Assembly: GCF_900108565.1 (NCBI RefSeq)
Contig: NZ_LT629971.1
Coordinates: 3,348,001 to 3,412,000, forward strand
Direction: 5' to 3'
Source: Mycolicibacterium rutilum
Lineage (GTDB): Bacteria; Actinomycetota; Actinomycetes; Mycobacteriales; Mycobacteriaceae
Length of the DNA stretch: 64,000 nt
The position numbers and the translations under genes are program-made. Shown here piece by piece: positions 26,985-36,136 of this stretch. The notes under the pieces were generated by a model, which saw only the letters and a list, made by a program, of their open reading frames with translations, was not told the DNA's origin and ran no database searches. The stretch's first letter is position 1; each line of letters starts with the position of its first letter.

Positions 26985-27028
26985 AAGCAAGACGCGACCG
27001 TGGCGGCCGCCACGATCGCGTCTTGCTT
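26985..27028 (-). terminator. Long hairpin terminator of tRNA-Lys
   Basis: Positions 26985-27006 and 27007-27028 are inverted copies, 22 bp each, with a single mismatch and no spacer. Read on the minus strand it is followed by CTTTTGT, a short U-tract. It lies 10 bp after the 3' end of tRNA-Lys and so terminates that transcript. Confidence 0.8.
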
Positions 27029-27038
27029 CGAACCTGAG

Positions 27039-27111
<73 letters not shown>

Positions 27112-27276
27112 GCGTGTGAGACAATAACAGGCCTTGTGGGGGAGGGTGAAATCCCGTGCCCAGGCGGCCTGCCGGGGCGCTTCGGGCGGCACTGTCGCCG
27201 TCGCTCCCGCAGTGAAGTTTGCCCCTAGACTGGTGCACACAACAATCGATTTTTCATCTGCGAGGTGGAGTTAGTT

Positions 27277-28494
27277 ATGTGGCGAGTCCGCTCAGTGGCC
27301 CGTCCGCGTCGCCGTGCCTGGCTGATCGCCGGTGCGCTGATCCCTGCTGTTTTGCTCGGGGTGACTGCTTGCGGCGGCAACAGCACGCCCGCGCAGCCAC
27401 AAGTCATCGCCGACAAGGGCACCCCGTTCGGGGACCTGCTCGTTCCGAAGCTCATCGCGTCCGTGACCGATGGCGCCGTCGGTGTCAGCGTCGACTCCCC
27501 GGTCACCGTCAGCGCCGAGGACGGCGTGCTGGGCGCGGTCAGCATGCGCAACGAGGACGGCAAGACCATCGAGGGCGCGTTGAGCCCGGACGGTCTGACG
27601 TGGTCGACCACCGAACCGCTCGGCTACAACAAGCGCTACACGCTGACCGCGGAGTCGCTGGGCCTCGGCGGGGCCACCAGCCGGCAGATGTCGTTCGAGA
27701 CCCACTCGCCGGAGAACCTGACCATGCCTTACGTCCTGCCCAACGAGGGTGAGGTCGTCGGCGTGGGACAGCCGATCGCGATCCGGTTCGACGAGAACAT
27801 CCCGAACCGGGTCGCCGCGCAGAAGGCCATCAAGGTCAAGACCACCCCGGAGGTCGAAGGCGCGTTCTACTGGCTGAACAACCGCGAGGTGCGGTGGCGG
27901 CCTGCGGCGTACTGGAAGCCGGGCACCAAGGTCGAGGTCGCGGTCAACACCTACGGCGTCGACCTCGGCGACGGCCTGTTCGGCCAGGAGGACGTCAAGA
28001 CGACGTTCACAGTCGGCGACGAGGTCATCACCCGGGTCGACGACAACACCAAGACCCTCACGGTCACCCGCAACGGTGAGGTGATCAAGACCATGCCGGT
28101 GTCGATGGGTAAGAACAGCACGCCCACCAACAACGGCGTCTACATCGTCGGCGACCGCCTCTCGCACATGGTGATGGACTCGTCGACCTACGGCGTTCCG
28201 GTCAACTCGCCCAACGGATATCGCACCGAGGTCGACTGGGCCACCCAGATCTCCTACAGCGGCATCTACGTCCACGCCGCGCCGTGGTCGGTGGGCAGCC
28301 AGGGCTCGAGCAACGTCAGCCACGGGTGCATCAACGTCAGCACGAGCAACGGCAAGTGGTTCCACGACAACGCCAAGCGCGGCGACATCGTCGAGATCGT
28401 CAACACCGTCGGGTCGACGCTGCCGGGCACCGACGGGCTCGGTGACTGGAACATCCCGTGGGAGCAGTGGAAAGCGGGCAACGCCAACCTCTGA
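27277..28494 (+). CDS. ldtB: L,D-transpeptidase LdtB-type lipoprotein
   Basis: 405 residues. A basic N-terminus, hydrophobic segment and lipobox (LLGVTAC, Cys about 32) anchor it outside the membrane. Two immunoglobulin-like domains (about residues 45-250) precede the YkuD catalytic domain, with [12 protein letters not shown] and the active-site SHGCINVS (Cys about 351). It forms 3-3 cross-links between meso-diaminopimelate residues of peptidoglycan, a major mycobacterial linkage, and is inhibited by carbapenems in the family. The C-terminal [13 protein letters not shown] is characteristic of LdtB/Rv2518c. The ATG at 27277 follows a GGTGGAG site at 27263-27269; an in-frame GTG at 27265 is less likely. 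Confidence 0.95.
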   Translation: MWRVRSVARPRRRAWLIAGALIPAVLLGVTACGGNSTPAQPQVIADKGTPFGDLLVPKLIASVTDGAVGVSVDSPVTVSAEDGVLGAVSMRNEDGKTIEGALSPDGLTWSTTEPLGYNKRYTLTAESLGLGGATSRQMSFETHSPENLTMPYVLPNEGEVVGVGQPIAIRFDENIPNRVAAQKAIKVKTTPEVEGAFYWLNNREVRWRPAAYWKPGTKVEVAVNTYGVDLGDGLFGQEDVKTTFTVGDEVITRVDDNTKTLTVTRNGEVIKTMPVSMGKNSTPTNNGVYIVGDRLSHMVMDSSTYGVPVNSPNGYRTEVDWATQISYSGIYVHAAPWSVGSQGSSNVSHGCINVSTSNGKWFHDNAKRGDIVEIVNTVGSTLPGTDGLGDWNIPWEQWKAGNANL

Positions 28495-28521
28495 CGCGGT
28501 CGGCGTCTCACGCATCAAAAA

Positions 28522-28554
28522 GGGTCAGGGAGCGGATGAACCGCTCCCTGACCC
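28522..28554. terminator. Bidirectional terminator between ldtB and tRNA-His
   Basis: A perfect 14-bp stem (GGGTCAGGGAGCGG with CCGCTCCCTGACCC) with a 5-nt loop. On the minus strand it is followed by TTTTTG, a good U-tract for ending tRNA-His. On the plus strand it is followed by GTTTGG and probably ends ldtB. Confidence 0.85.
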
Positions 28555-28559
28555 GTTTG

Positions 28560-28632
28560 GGTGGCTGACGGGACTCGAACCCGCGACAGCCAGGATCACA
28601 ACCTGGTGCTCTACCAACTGAACTACAGCCAC
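28560..28632 (-). tRNA. tRNA-His (GTG anticodon)
   Basis: Minus-strand cloverleaf: acceptor GTGGCTG pairs with CAGCCAC, D-arm GTTC...GAGC, anticodon loop GTTGTGATC with GTG, T-loop GGTTCGAGTC, discriminator C. A genomic C at 28633 (G on the RNA strand) supplies the extra G(-1) typical of tRNA-His. No CCA is encoded. Confidence 0.96.
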
Positions 28633-28663
28633 CATTGCCGCATGCGATGCGGCGACGTCGATA

Positions 28664-29311
28664 CTAACCGCTCGGACGCTGTGCAGCCGAATCGATATCC
28701 TTCGCGTCGCCGTTCGGCGGGCCGAGTTCCTCGGCGACAGCCGCAATATCGCTGGTCGACGGTCCGGGCTGCGGCACGAACGCGGTGCGCCGGTAGTACT
28801 GCAGTTCGCGGATCGACTCGTGGATGTCGGCGAGCGCGCGGTGGGCCAGGCCCTTCTCGGGCTGACCGAAGTAGATCCGCGGATACCAGCGCCGGCACAG
28901 TTCCTTGATCGAGCTGACGTCGATCATCCGGTAGTGCAGGAAGTCGTCGAGCTTGGGCATGTCACGGGCGATGAAACCGCGGTCGGTGGCGATCGAGTTG
29001 CCGGCCAGCGGCGCCGTCTTGGCCTGCTTGACGTGCCCGCGGATGTAGTCGAGCACCATCTCCTCGGCCTCGGGCACGGTGATCGCCGAGGCCCGCACCT
29101 CCTCGATCAGTCCCGACCGGGTGTGCATGTCGGTGACCACTGGAATCATCGACGACAACGCCTCGTCGTCGGTGTGGATCACGACGTCGAGGCCCTCGCC
29201 GAGGATGTTGAGGTCGGCGTCGGTCACCAGCACCGCAATCTCGATGAGCCGGTCGGTCTTGAGGTCCAGCCCGGTCATCTCGCAGTCAATCCACACCAGT
29301 TCGTCACGCAC
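28664..29311 (-). CDS. orn: Oligoribonuclease (DEDDh 3'-5' exonuclease)
   Basis: 215 residues, the same length as the M. tuberculosis enzyme. It degrades 2-5-nt RNA fragments and pGpG in the cytosol, the last step of RNA turnover. DEDDh motifs: [11 protein letters not shown] (Asp, Glu), [10 protein letters not shown] (Asp) and [10 protein letters not shown] (His, Asp), with [13 protein letters not shown] in the C-terminal part. The GTG at 29311 (VRDELVW) is chosen because a TACTGT -10 element lies exactly 7 nt upstream and the family starts here; the longer frame is not conserved. The tail is Pro/Asp-rich and variable. Confidence 0.96.
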   Translation of the reverse strand: MRDELVWIDCEMTGLDLKTDRLIEIAVLVTDADLNILGEGLDVVIHTDDEALSSMIPVVTDMHTRSGLIEEVRASAITVPEAEEMVLDYIRGHVKQAKTAPLAGNSIATDRGFIARDMPKLDDFLHYRMIDVSSIKELCRRWYPRIYFGQPEKGLAHRALADIHESIRELQYYRRTAFVPQPGPSTSDIAAVAEELGPPNGDAKDIDSAAQRPSG

Positions 29312-29318
29312 GACGCTC

Positions 29319-29324
29319 ACAGTA
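29319..29324 (-). promoter_or_regulatory. -10 element, leaderless orn
   Basis: TACTGT on the minus strand is separated by exactly 7 nt from the GTG start at 29311, predicting a leaderless message. Confidence 0.45.
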
Positions 29325-29380
29325 AGCCTTGCGGCCCTGGGTGGCCCGCTGCACCCGCCCGTACGGTATGCCGCGCGCGT

Positions 29381-29386
29381 TAGGGT
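29381..29386 (+). promoter_or_regulatory. -10 element, leaderless HerA-like gene
   Basis: TAGGGT lies exactly 7 nt before the ATG at 29394. It and the orn promoter are divergent within an 82-bp spacer. Confidence 0.5.
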
Positions 29387-29393
29387 GCCAGCC

Positions 29394-30989
29394 ATGACCA
29401 GTGAGCCGACCGTCACGCCCGCACAGCAGATCGCCGCAGGTTATGCCGCTGAAGGCGCCGCCCTGGAGCTCGGGTCCGTCGTCGTCGACGGGGCCTGTGA
29501 CCCGGGCGCGCAAGTCCGGATCCCGTTGGCGACGGTCAACCGCCACGGCCTGGTCGCGGGCGCCACCGGCACCGGCAAGACCAAATCGCTGCAGGTGCTC
29601 GCCGAACAACTCTCAGCAGCCGGGGTGCCGGTCGTGATGGCCGATGTCAAGGGCGACCTGTCCGGGCTGTCGCGGCCCGCCGAGACCAGCGCGAACACCG
29701 AGGCCCGGGCGAAAGACACCGGCGATGCCGACTGGACCCCCACGGCCTATCCCGTCGAATTCCTGTCGCTGGGGACCGGCGGCATCGGCGTGCCGGTGCG
29801 GGCGACGATCTCCAGCTTCGGGCCCATCCTGCTGTCGAAGGTGCTCGGGCTGAACGCCACCCAGGAGTCGACCCTCGGGCTGATCTTCCACTGGGCCGAC
29901 CAGAAGGGCCTGTCGCTGCTCGACCTCAAAGACCTGCGTGCGGTGATCCAGTACCTCACCAGCGATGAGGGCAAGCCCGAACTCAAGGCGCTCGGCGCGG
30001 TGTCGACCACCACGGCCGGGGTGATCCTGCGCGCGCTGGTCAACCTCGAAGCCGAGGGCGGCGACACGTTCTTCGGCGAACCCGAACTCGAACCCGAGGA
30101 TCTGTTGCGCGTCGATGAGCAGGGCCGCGGCATCATCACGCTGCTCGAACTCGGCAGCCAGGGCGCCCGGCCGGTGATGTTCTCCACGTTCCTGATGTGG
30201 GTGCTGGCCGACCTGTTCACCTCGCTGCCGGAGGTCGGCGACCTCGACAAGCCGAAGCTCGTGTTCTTCTTCGACGAGGCACACCTGCTGTTCTCCAACG
30301 CGTCCAAGGCGTTTCTCGAACAGGTCGAGCAGACGGTCAAGCTGATCCGGTCGAAGGGCGTCGGCGTCTTCTTCTGCACCCAACTGCCCACCGACGTCCC
30401 GAACGACGTGCTGTCACAACTGGGTGCGCGCATTCAGCACGCGCTGCGCGCGTTCACCCCCGACGACGAGAAGGCGCTGACGAAGACGGTGCGCACCTAC
30501 CCGAAAACCGATGTGTACGACCTGAAGTCGGCGCTGACGTCGTTGGGGATCGGTGAGGCCGTCGTCACCGTGCTCTCGGAGAAGGGTGCGCCGACGCCGG
30601 TGGCGTGGACGCGGATGCGTGCGCCGCGGTCCTTGATGGACACCATCGGACCCGATGCGATCACCGCCGCCGCGAAAGCCAGTCCGCTGCAGGCGGAATA
30701 CGGCCAGACCATCGACCGCGAATCGGCCTACGAACGGCTCAACGCGAAACTCGCGCCGCCCGCCGAAACCGTCCCGGTGCCTCAGCAGGATGACGCGTTG
30801 CCGCCGCCGCTGCCGCCCGTCGCCGGTGAGGTGCGCGCCCGCGACACCGCCGAACCGGGAATGCTCGAGAAGGTCGTCAACAGCCCGGCGTTCAAGAGCG
30901 CGATGCGCTCGGCGGGCACGGTGATCGGCCGCGAGATCACCCGCAGCATCTTTGGCACCGGAACCCGTCGCCGCCGCCGGCGTCGCTAG
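29394..30989 (+). CDS. HerA/FtsK-like ATPase, DUF853 family
   Basis: 531 residues of the DUF853 family of HerA-like P-loop ATPases. Walker A is [10 protein letters not shown] (Lys about 62); [13 protein letters not shown] follows; Walker B is [13 protein letters not shown] (Asp-Glu); sensor-type [19 protein letters not shown] and the C-terminal [11 protein letters not shown] are family hallmarks. A disordered Pro-rich stretch and a short basic tail ([13 protein letters not shown]) end the protein. The family is predicted to move or remodel DNA or protein substrates, but its role in mycobacteria (Rv2510c) is not established. The ATG is supported by the leaderless -10. It is convergent with the SDR gene across an inverted repeat. 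Confidence 0.9.
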   Translation: MTSEPTVTPAQQIAAGYAAEGAALELGSVVVDGACDPGAQVRIPLATVNRHGLVAGATGTGKTKSLQVLAEQLSAAGVPVVMADVKGDLSGLSRPAETSANTEARAKDTGDADWTPTAYPVEFLSLGTGGIGVPVRATISSFGPILLSKVLGLNATQESTLGLIFHWADQKGLSLLDLKDLRAVIQYLTSDEGKPELKALGAVSTTTAGVILRALVNLEAEGGDTFFGEPELEPEDLLRVDEQGRGIITLLELGSQGARPVMFSTFLMWVLADLFTSLPEVGDLDKPKLVFFFDEAHLLFSNASKAFLEQVEQTVKLIRSKGVGVFFCTQLPTDVPNDVLSQLGARIQHALRAFTPDDEKALTKTVRTYPKTDVYDLKSALTSLGIGEAVVTVLSEKGAPTPVAWTRMRAPRSLMDTIGPDAITAAAKASPLQAEYGQTIDRESAYERLNAKLAPPAETVPVPQQDDALPPPLPPVAGEVRARDTAEPGMLEKVVNSPAFKSAMRSAGTVIGREITRSIFGTGTRRRRRRR

Positions 30990-31000
30990 CCCCTTCGCGC

Positions 31001-31057
31001 CGAAATAGCATTCCCGGCTGTCGATCGGCCAATTGAGCGACCAGGAATGCTATTTCG
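31001..31057. terminator. Inverted repeat between convergent genes
   Basis: CGAAATAGCATTCC (31001-31014) and GGAATGCTATTTCG (31044-31057) are perfect 14-bp inverted copies separated by 29 bp that can themselves fold weakly. The element fills the space between the convergent HerA-like and SDR genes, so it may be a bidirectional terminator. Its layout also resembles a dispersed palindromic repeat element. Confidence 0.5.
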
Positions 31058-31071
31058 CGGAGACGGCCGGT

Positions 31072-31878
31072 CTAGCCGCCGCCGAGTTTCTTGTACACCG
31101 CACCGACGATTGGCGTCACGATCGCGCGCGGCGTGTAGCCCGCCGCCACCGACATCGCCTTCGACGTCACACCCGGCACGACGCGCATCTTGTTGCGCTC
31201 CAGCGCGTCCAGCGACTGCTTGGCGGTGTACTCGGTGGAGATCCACAAAAAGTCGGGGATCAGCTTCTCCACCAGCGACTGCTCGTCCTCCGACGGCAGC
31301 GTCTCGCGCACCGGCCCTGGCGCCAGCAGCGTCACGTGCACGCCGACCTTCTTGAGCTCACCGCGCAGCGACTCGCTGAACGTGTTGACGAACGCCTTGC
31401 TCGCGGCATAGGTCGCATTGTTCGGGATCGGCGAATTACCTGCTGCCGAACCGGAAATCAGGATGCCGCCGCCCTTGCGCTCCACCATGCCGGGCAGCAC
31501 CGCGAGCACCAGGTCGTGCACACCGTGAACGTTCAACTGCACCTGGGCCTTCTCGTCGGCCGGGTCGAGCGAGGCCACCGGCCCGAACGTCGCGGTGCCG
31601 GCGTTGGCGCACAGGATCGAGATGTTCCGGGTCGCGAGCTCGTCGCACAGCTTGGTCCGGTCCGTCGGGTCGGCCAGGTCGACGGGCCGCACCTCGACCG
31701 TCACGCCGTACTGCGCGGTGAGCCGGTCGGCCAACGCGCGGAGCACCTCTTCGCGGCGCGCGGTGACGATCAGATGGTGTCCGCGGGCGGCGAGTTCGAC
31801 GGCCAGTGCCTCACCGATGTTCTGCGACGCGCCGGTGACGACGGCGCGGGCGTCGGCGCTGGGAGCGGGTACTGACAT
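31072..31878 (-). CDS. Short-chain dehydrogenase/reductase (Rv2509-like)
   Basis: 268 residues, Rossmann fold. Motifs: VVTGASQNIGEALA (cofactor-binding TGxxxGxG), VDLADP, LCANAGTATFG (NNAG-like), and the catalytic SGSAAGNSPIPNNATYAASKAF (Ser, Tyr, Lys). The size matches M. tuberculosis Rv2509. Related mycobacterial SDRs of this clade reduce the beta-keto group of mycolates (CmrA); whether this one does so is inference. The ATG at 31878 is supported by TATAGT 7 nt upstream. It is divergent from the UMF1 transporter, with only 26 bp between the two ATGs. Confidence 0.9.
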   Translation of the reverse strand: MSVPAPSADARAVVTGASQNIGEALAVELAARGHHLIVTARREEVLRALADRLTAQYGVTVEVRPVDLADPTDRTKLCDELATRNISILCANAGTATFGPVASLDPADEKAQVQLNVHGVHDLVLAVLPGMVERKGGGILISGSAAGNSPIPNNATYAASKAFVNTFSESLRGELKKVGVHVTLLAPGPVRETLPSEDEQSLVEKLIPDFLWISTEYTAKQSLDALERNKMRVVPGVTSKAMSVAAGYTPRAIVTPIVGAVYKKLGGG

Positions 31879-31885
31879 GGGCCGG

Positions 31886-31895
31886 ACTATATCGT
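31886..31895. promoter_or_regulatory. Overlapping divergent -10 elements (SDR and UMF1 transporter)
   Basis: ACTATATCGT holds TATAGT on the minus strand (7 nt before the SDR ATG) and TATCGT on the plus strand (9 nt before the transporter ATG). The two promoters overlap, so RNA polymerase binding to one should exclude the other. Confidence 0.45.
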
Positions 31896-31904
31896 GGGCG
31901 GACC

Positions 31905-33224
31905 ATGAGCGAGCCACCCGATTCGAGCCAGCCGTCCGTGCGGACCGGGGGCCGCAAACAGATCGTCGCGTGGGCGCTGTGGGACTTCGGTGCGACGGGC
32001 CTGAACGCGATGGTCGTGACGTTCGTGTTCTCGGTGTATCTCACCAGCGCCGTCGGCGACGACCTGCCGGGCAGCGCATCACCGGCCAGCTGGCTGGGAT
32101 GGGCGCTGGGGTTGGCGGGCCTGGTGGTCGCGGTGCTGGCCCCCGTCACCGGCGTCTGGGTCGACGCGCCGTGGCGGCGGCGACGGGTGCTGGCGGTGCT
32201 GACCGGTCTCGCAGTGGTGTTGACCGCGGCCATGAGCCAGATCCGCGACGACTATCACTACCTCATTCCCGGGCTGCTGCTGTTGGCCGCCGCGTCGGCG
32301 TGCAACGAACTGGCCACGGTGCCCTACAACGCCATGCTGCGCCAGTTGTCCACCCCGCAGACGTCGGGCCAGATCTCCGGAATGGGTTTGGGGCTGGGCT
32401 ATCTCGGCAGTGTCGTGCTGTTGCTCGTCGGCTATTTCGGGTTCATCGCGGGCGACGGTGAGACGCGCGGGCTGCTCGGCTTCGCGGCCGCCGACGGCCA
32501 GAACATCCGCGCGGTGATGGTGCTGACGGCGGTGTGGTTCGGGCTGTTCGCGCTGCCTGTGCTCATCACGGTGCCACCCGTGCCGCGCGATGTCGCGCCG
32601 GCGCGCGCCGGTCTCGGCTTCTTCGGCGGATACCGGGTGCTGTGGTCGGAAATCGTCAGCGAATGGCGCCGCGACCACCACGTCGTCTACTACCTGATCG
32701 CCAGCGCGGTGTTCCGCGACGGGCTCACGGGGATCTTCGCGTTCGGCGCCGTGCTCGGCGTCAACGTGTACGGCATCTCCGGTGCCGACGTGCTGCTGTT
32801 CGGCGTGAGCGCCAGCACGATCGCGGCTATCGGCGCGGTCATCGGCGGCCTGCTCGACGACAGGTTCGGCGCCAAACCCGTCATCGTGGTGTCGCTGGTC
32901 GCGATGATCGCCGTCGGCATCACCTTGATGGCGCTCGACGGTCCGCTGGCGTTCTGGGCGTGCGGGCTGGCGCTGTGCCTGTTCATCGGCCCCACCCTCT
33001 CGGCGGCCCGCACCCTGATGCTGCGGTTGTCCGCCGACGGCAAGGAAGGCGTGGCCTTCGGGCTCTACACCACCACCGGCCGCGCGGTGTCCTACCTGGC
33101 GCCGGTGCTGTTCTCGGTGTTCATCGCGATCTTCGGCACCGACCGCGCCGGGATGGGCGGGCTGCTCGTGGTGCTGGCCGCCGGACTGCTCGCGATGCTG
33201 GCGGTCCGGGTGCCCCGGCGGTGA
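31905..33224 (+). CDS. MFS transporter, UMF1 (Atg22-like) family
   Basis: 439 residues, about 12 membrane helices. The N-terminal IVAWALWDFGATGLNAMVVTFVFSVYL region is the UMF1 signature (WALYDxANSAF-like), followed by VWVDAPWRRRRVL between helices 2 and 3 and FGLYTTTGRAVSYLAPVLF near the end. Fungal relatives (Atg22) export amino acids from vacuoles; bacterial substrates are unknown. It corresponds by order to Rv2508c. Its 3' end is 6 bp from the convergent MmpS-like gene. Confidence 0.88.
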   Translation: MSEPPDSSQPSVRTGGRKQIVAWALWDFGATGLNAMVVTFVFSVYLTSAVGDDLPGSASPASWLGWALGLAGLVVAVLAPVTGVWVDAPWRRRRVLAVLTGLAVVLTAAMSQIRDDYHYLIPGLLLLAAASACNELATVPYNAMLRQLSTPQTSGQISGMGLGLGYLGSVVLLLVGYFGFIAGDGETRGLLGFAAADGQNIRAVMVLTAVWFGLFALPVLITVPPVPRDVAPARAGLGFFGGYRVLWSEIVSEWRRDHHVVYYLIASAVFRDGLTGIFAFGAVLGVNVYGISGADVLLFGVSASTIAAIGAVIGGLLDDRFGAKPVIVVSLVAMIAVGITLMALDGPLAFWACGLALCLFIGPTLSAARTLMLRLSADGKEGVAFGLYTTTGRAVSYLAPVLFSVFIAIFGTDRAGMGGLLVVLAAGLLAMLAVRVPRR

Positions 33225-33230
33225 CTGTCG

Positions 33231-34028
33231 CTAGCGGCTGCCGGTGCAGATGGTCAGCCCCGCGCCGGTGCGCTGCTGGACCAGCGCGCCGTCGACCGTG
33301 ATCGAGCAGTTCACCTCGCGGCCCACGTTGATGATGCTGACGCTGGCCGACGCGGCGGCGGGCTCGGACAGTTGCACTTCCTTGCTCCACGGCAGCAGCA
33401 CGTTGAACTCGGTCTGCAGCAGACCGCCGCTGTCGACATAGGTGATGTTGATCGCGCGTCCGGTGCCGCTGACGACGTAGACGACGGTCTCGGTGACGCC
33501 CGGCGTGGTGCGGCCCGGCGTCGACGGCACCGTGGGCACGGTCGGCCTCGACGGCAGGGTCGGCAGCGGCAGCCGCGGGACGGTGGTCGGCGTCCGCGAG
33601 GTCGTCGGCGGGGCCGTGGTGAAGCTGGGCTCCTGCATCGGCGGCGGTGCGACGACGGTCTGCTGACGCGAACTGTTGACGATGACCAGCGCGATCACCA
33701 GCCCGATGACGGTGAGCACCGCGACGCCGGCCAGGATCCACAGCCACCGCGGCGACTTCGGCTCGTCGGGGGGCTCGTTGGGCTCGCCCGGCGGGTACGG
33801 CGGCGACCCGAACTGGCCGGAGTACTGGCCGCTTGCGTACGGGTCGTAGCCGTACTGCGAGTACGGCGGCAACTGCTGCGTCGGCGCGGGGCCGGGCGGC
33901 TGATAGGTGGGGCCGTAGGCCTGGCTGGCGTAGGCGGGGTCGCTGTATCCGGAATAGTCGCCGGAATAGGGGTAACCCGCTTCGTCGCGCCTTTGCTCGT
34001 CGCGGCCTCGGCCTGGTGTGTCGGTCAT
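33231..34028 (-). CDS. Proline/tyrosine-rich MmpS-like membrane protein (Rv2507-like)
   Basis: 265 residues in three parts: a cytoplasmic Gly/Tyr/Pro-rich region (repeats of the type PYSGDYSGYSDPAY, GPTYQPPGP), one transmembrane helix (WLWILAGVAVLTVIGLVIALV), then a Thr/Pro-rich extracytoplasmic stalk leading to an MmpS-type beta-sandwich (VVYVVSGTGRAINITYVDSG ... ITVDGALVQQRTGAG). MmpS proteins usually partner MmpL transporters, but none is nearby. The ATG at 34028 follows GAGGTGG; the upstream in-frame part is a shadow. The tyrosine-rich cytoplasmic part is also typical of kinase-regulated mycobacterial membrane proteins. Confidence 0.88.
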   Translation of the reverse strand: MTDTPGRGRDEQRRDEAGYPYSGDYSGYSDPAYASQAYGPTYQPPGPAPTQQLPPYSQYGYDPYASGQYSGQFGSPPYPPGEPNEPPDEPKSPRWLWILAGVAVLTVIGLVIALVIVNSSRQQTVVAPPPMQEPSFTTAPPTTSRTPTTVPRLPLPTLPSRPTVPTVPSTPGRTTPGVTETVVYVVSGTGRAINITYVDSGGLLQTEFNVLLPWSKEVQLSEPAAASASVSIINVGREVNCSITVDGALVQQRTGAGLTICTGSR

Positions 34029-34153
34029 ACCCACCTCATGGCTGCGAGGGTACCTGGGCACCTGCTCAACAGAGCGGATGCGCCGCCGACCTGCGACAGC
34101 GTGCGCTCGACGCCGACACCGGACCGCCGGTCGCGAGCGGTCGGCGCGGCATG

Positions 34154-34159
34154 CACAAT
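34154..34159 (+). promoter_or_regulatory. -10 element, S9 peptidase gene
   Basis: CACAAT ends exactly 7 nt before the GTG at 34167. This supports that GTG as a leaderless start rather than the ATG at 34203. Confidence 0.4.
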
Positions 34160-34166
34160 TGGACCG

Positions 34167-36044
34167 GTGGGAGAGCAGGTCCGTCGGGTATACGGCGCGT
34201 CGATGTCGCCGGACGCGACCGCGTTCGCCCACCTCGTCGACGACGGCGGTTTCCCGCGGGCGGTCCAGCGCTTCCTGCGCGGCTGGCGGGCCAGCTCATC
34301 GCGCGACGTCGAACTTCCCGTCGACGGCCCGGTCACCCGGGTGCTGCATTCGGCCGACGGGCACTGGCTGGCGTGCGAGGTCGCGCCCGACGGCAGCACC
34401 CGAACCCAGATATGGGTCGTCACAACCGATCCTGACGACCGCGACGCGCGCCGCATCGACTCGTGGCTGGACGCATCGTCGGAAGGCACTGCGGAACTGA
34501 TCAATTGGGACGGGGCACTGGTGGCCGCGATCCTGACCGGTGACGACGGGGTCGGCACCTCGGTGCTGATCGACCCGGCCACCGGCGGCACGGTGGTGCT
34601 CGACCGGCGCTCCGGTGGCCGACTCGTCGACGCATGGGCGGGGTCGGCGCTGGTGCGCGTCGGCCCGCGCGGCTACCGCGACCTCATCATGCTGCGTGGG
34701 CGGACCGAAACCGCATTGCTGCCTTACGATCCCGGGTCGACCACCGACACCGGTGTCATCCTCGACGACCACCAGCCTCGGCGGTTGCGCGCCGGCCTGG
34801 AGGGGGAGACCACCAAGCTGTACCACCCGGCCGGAACACTCGAACCCGGCAGCGCCGACGGCTATGTGCGCGCGCTGATCCGCAGCGAGAACGGCACCGA
34901 GCACGCACGGCTTCTCGAGGTCACCACCACGGCCGACGGTGTCGCGTACCAGGTCATCGCCGAGCGGCCGGGCTGCGAACTCGACGAGTTCACCGTTAGT
35001 GACGACCTGTCGACGGTGGCGATCCTGTGGAACATCCACGGCGCCAGCGAACTTCAGATCCTCGAGCTGGCGGACATGACCCTGCAGCCGCCCATCCCGC
35101 TGCCGGGTATGGTGGCCAGCCAGTTGAGCATCAGCGCCGGTGGCTCGATGCTGGCGATGACGGTCGAGGGGCCCTCGATCCCGCCGACGGTCGAACTGGT
35201 CGACCCCCGCACCCGGGAATGGGAGCCCGTCGACCGCGAACCCAGCACCGGGCCCGTCGCCGCCGATCCCACGCTGGAGACCGTCGTCGCCCGCGACGGG
35301 CTCGAGTTCACCGGGTGGCTGTTCCGCCCGCGCGACGGGGTGCCGGTGATCGGCGCGATGCTCTTCCTGCACGGTGGGCCCGAGGGTCAGGGTCGGCCCG
35401 GCTACAACGAGTTCTTCCCGGCGCTGCTCGAAGAGGGCATCAGCGTGTTCCTGCCGAACGTCCGCGGTTCCGGCGGATTCGGGCGGAGCTTCATGCACGC
35501 CGACGACAAGGAACGGCGGTTCGCGGCCATCGACGACGTGGCAGACGCGGTGGCGTACCTCGTCGACAACGGTGTCGCGCCCGCCGACCGCATCGCCTGT
35601 TGCGGATGGTCGTACGGCGGCTACCTGACGCAGGCGGCGCTGACCTTCCACCCGGACCGGTTCGCCGCCGGCATCAGCATCTGCGGCATGAGCGATCTGA
35701 ACACCTGGTACCGCAACACCGAGCCGTGGATCGCCGCGGCCGCATATCCGAAGTACGGTCACCCGATCGGGGACCGCGATCTGCTCGAACAGCTATCGCC
35801 GCTGCAGCGCGCCGACGCCATGACCGCACCCCTGCTGCTGGTGCACGGCGCCAACGACACCAACGTCCCGCCCAGCGAATCACAGCAGATGTTCGACACT
35901 CTCACAGCGCTTAACCGGAAAGTCGAACTGTTGATGTTCGACGACGACGGCCACGAGATCGACAAGCGCGAGAACCGCGCCGTGCTGGTCAAAGCCATGC
36001 GTGAGTGGCTGATTGCCGCCTTCGCCCCTGGCGCCCAGTCGTGA
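34167..36044 (+). CDS. S9-family prolyl oligopeptidase-like serine peptidase
   Basis: 625 residues from GTG 34167 (VGEQVRRVYGASMSPD); an ATG at 34203 is the alternative. An N-terminal beta-propeller (to about residue 375) precedes an alpha/beta-hydrolase domain: MLFLHGGPEGQGRP (oxyanion region), NVRGSGGFG, the nucleophile elbow CCGWSYGG (Ser about 482), LLVHGANDTNVP (Asp) and FDDDGHEIDKREN (His). These enzymes cleave oligopeptides, often after proline or release acyl-amino acids; the substrate here is unknown. No signal peptide is visible, so it is probably cytosolic. The gene is absent at this position in the M. tuberculosis order as I recall it, so it appears inserted between Rv2507- and Rv2506-like genes. 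Confidence 0.9.
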   Translation: MGEQVRRVYGASMSPDATAFAHLVDDGGFPRAVQRFLRGWRASSSRDVELPVDGPVTRVLHSADGHWLACEVAPDGSTRTQIWVVTTDPDDRDARRIDSWLDASSEGTAELINWDGALVAAILTGDDGVGTSVLIDPATGGTVVLDRRSGGRLVDAWAGSALVRVGPRGYRDLIMLRGRTETALLPYDPGSTTDTGVILDDHQPRRLRAGLEGETTKLYHPAGTLEPGSADGYVRALIRSENGTEHARLLEVTTTADGVAYQVIAERPGCELDEFTVSDDLSTVAILWNIHGASELQILELADMTLQPPIPLPGMVASQLSISAGGSMLAMTVEGPSIPPTVELVDPRTREWEPVDREPSTGPVAADPTLETVVARDGLEFTGWLFRPRDGVPVIGAMLFLHGGPEGQGRPGYNEFFPALLEEGISVFLPNVRGSGGFGRSFMHADDKERRFAAIDDVADAVAYLVDNGVAPADRIACCGWSYGGYLTQAALTFHPDRFAAGISICGMSDLNTWYRNTEPWIAAAAYPKYGHPIGDRDLLEQLSPLQRADAMTAPLLLVHGANDTNVPPSESQQMFDTLTALNRKVELLMFDDDGHEIDKRENRAVLVKAMREWLIAAFAPGAQS

Positions 36045-36136
36045 TCGAATTGTCGCCGTAGCCAGGTTTGGACAAATTGTCCGCCGGGTAAACACGCTGC
36101 GCACGCGCCAGTTCACGCTGACAAAGGAGGCGCAGC

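Noticed and set aside
33372..34166. N-terminal extension of the S9 peptidase frame
   Set aside because: It overlaps the complete MmpS-like gene on the other strand and is Arg/Gly-rich; the domain begins at the GTG with a -10 element.
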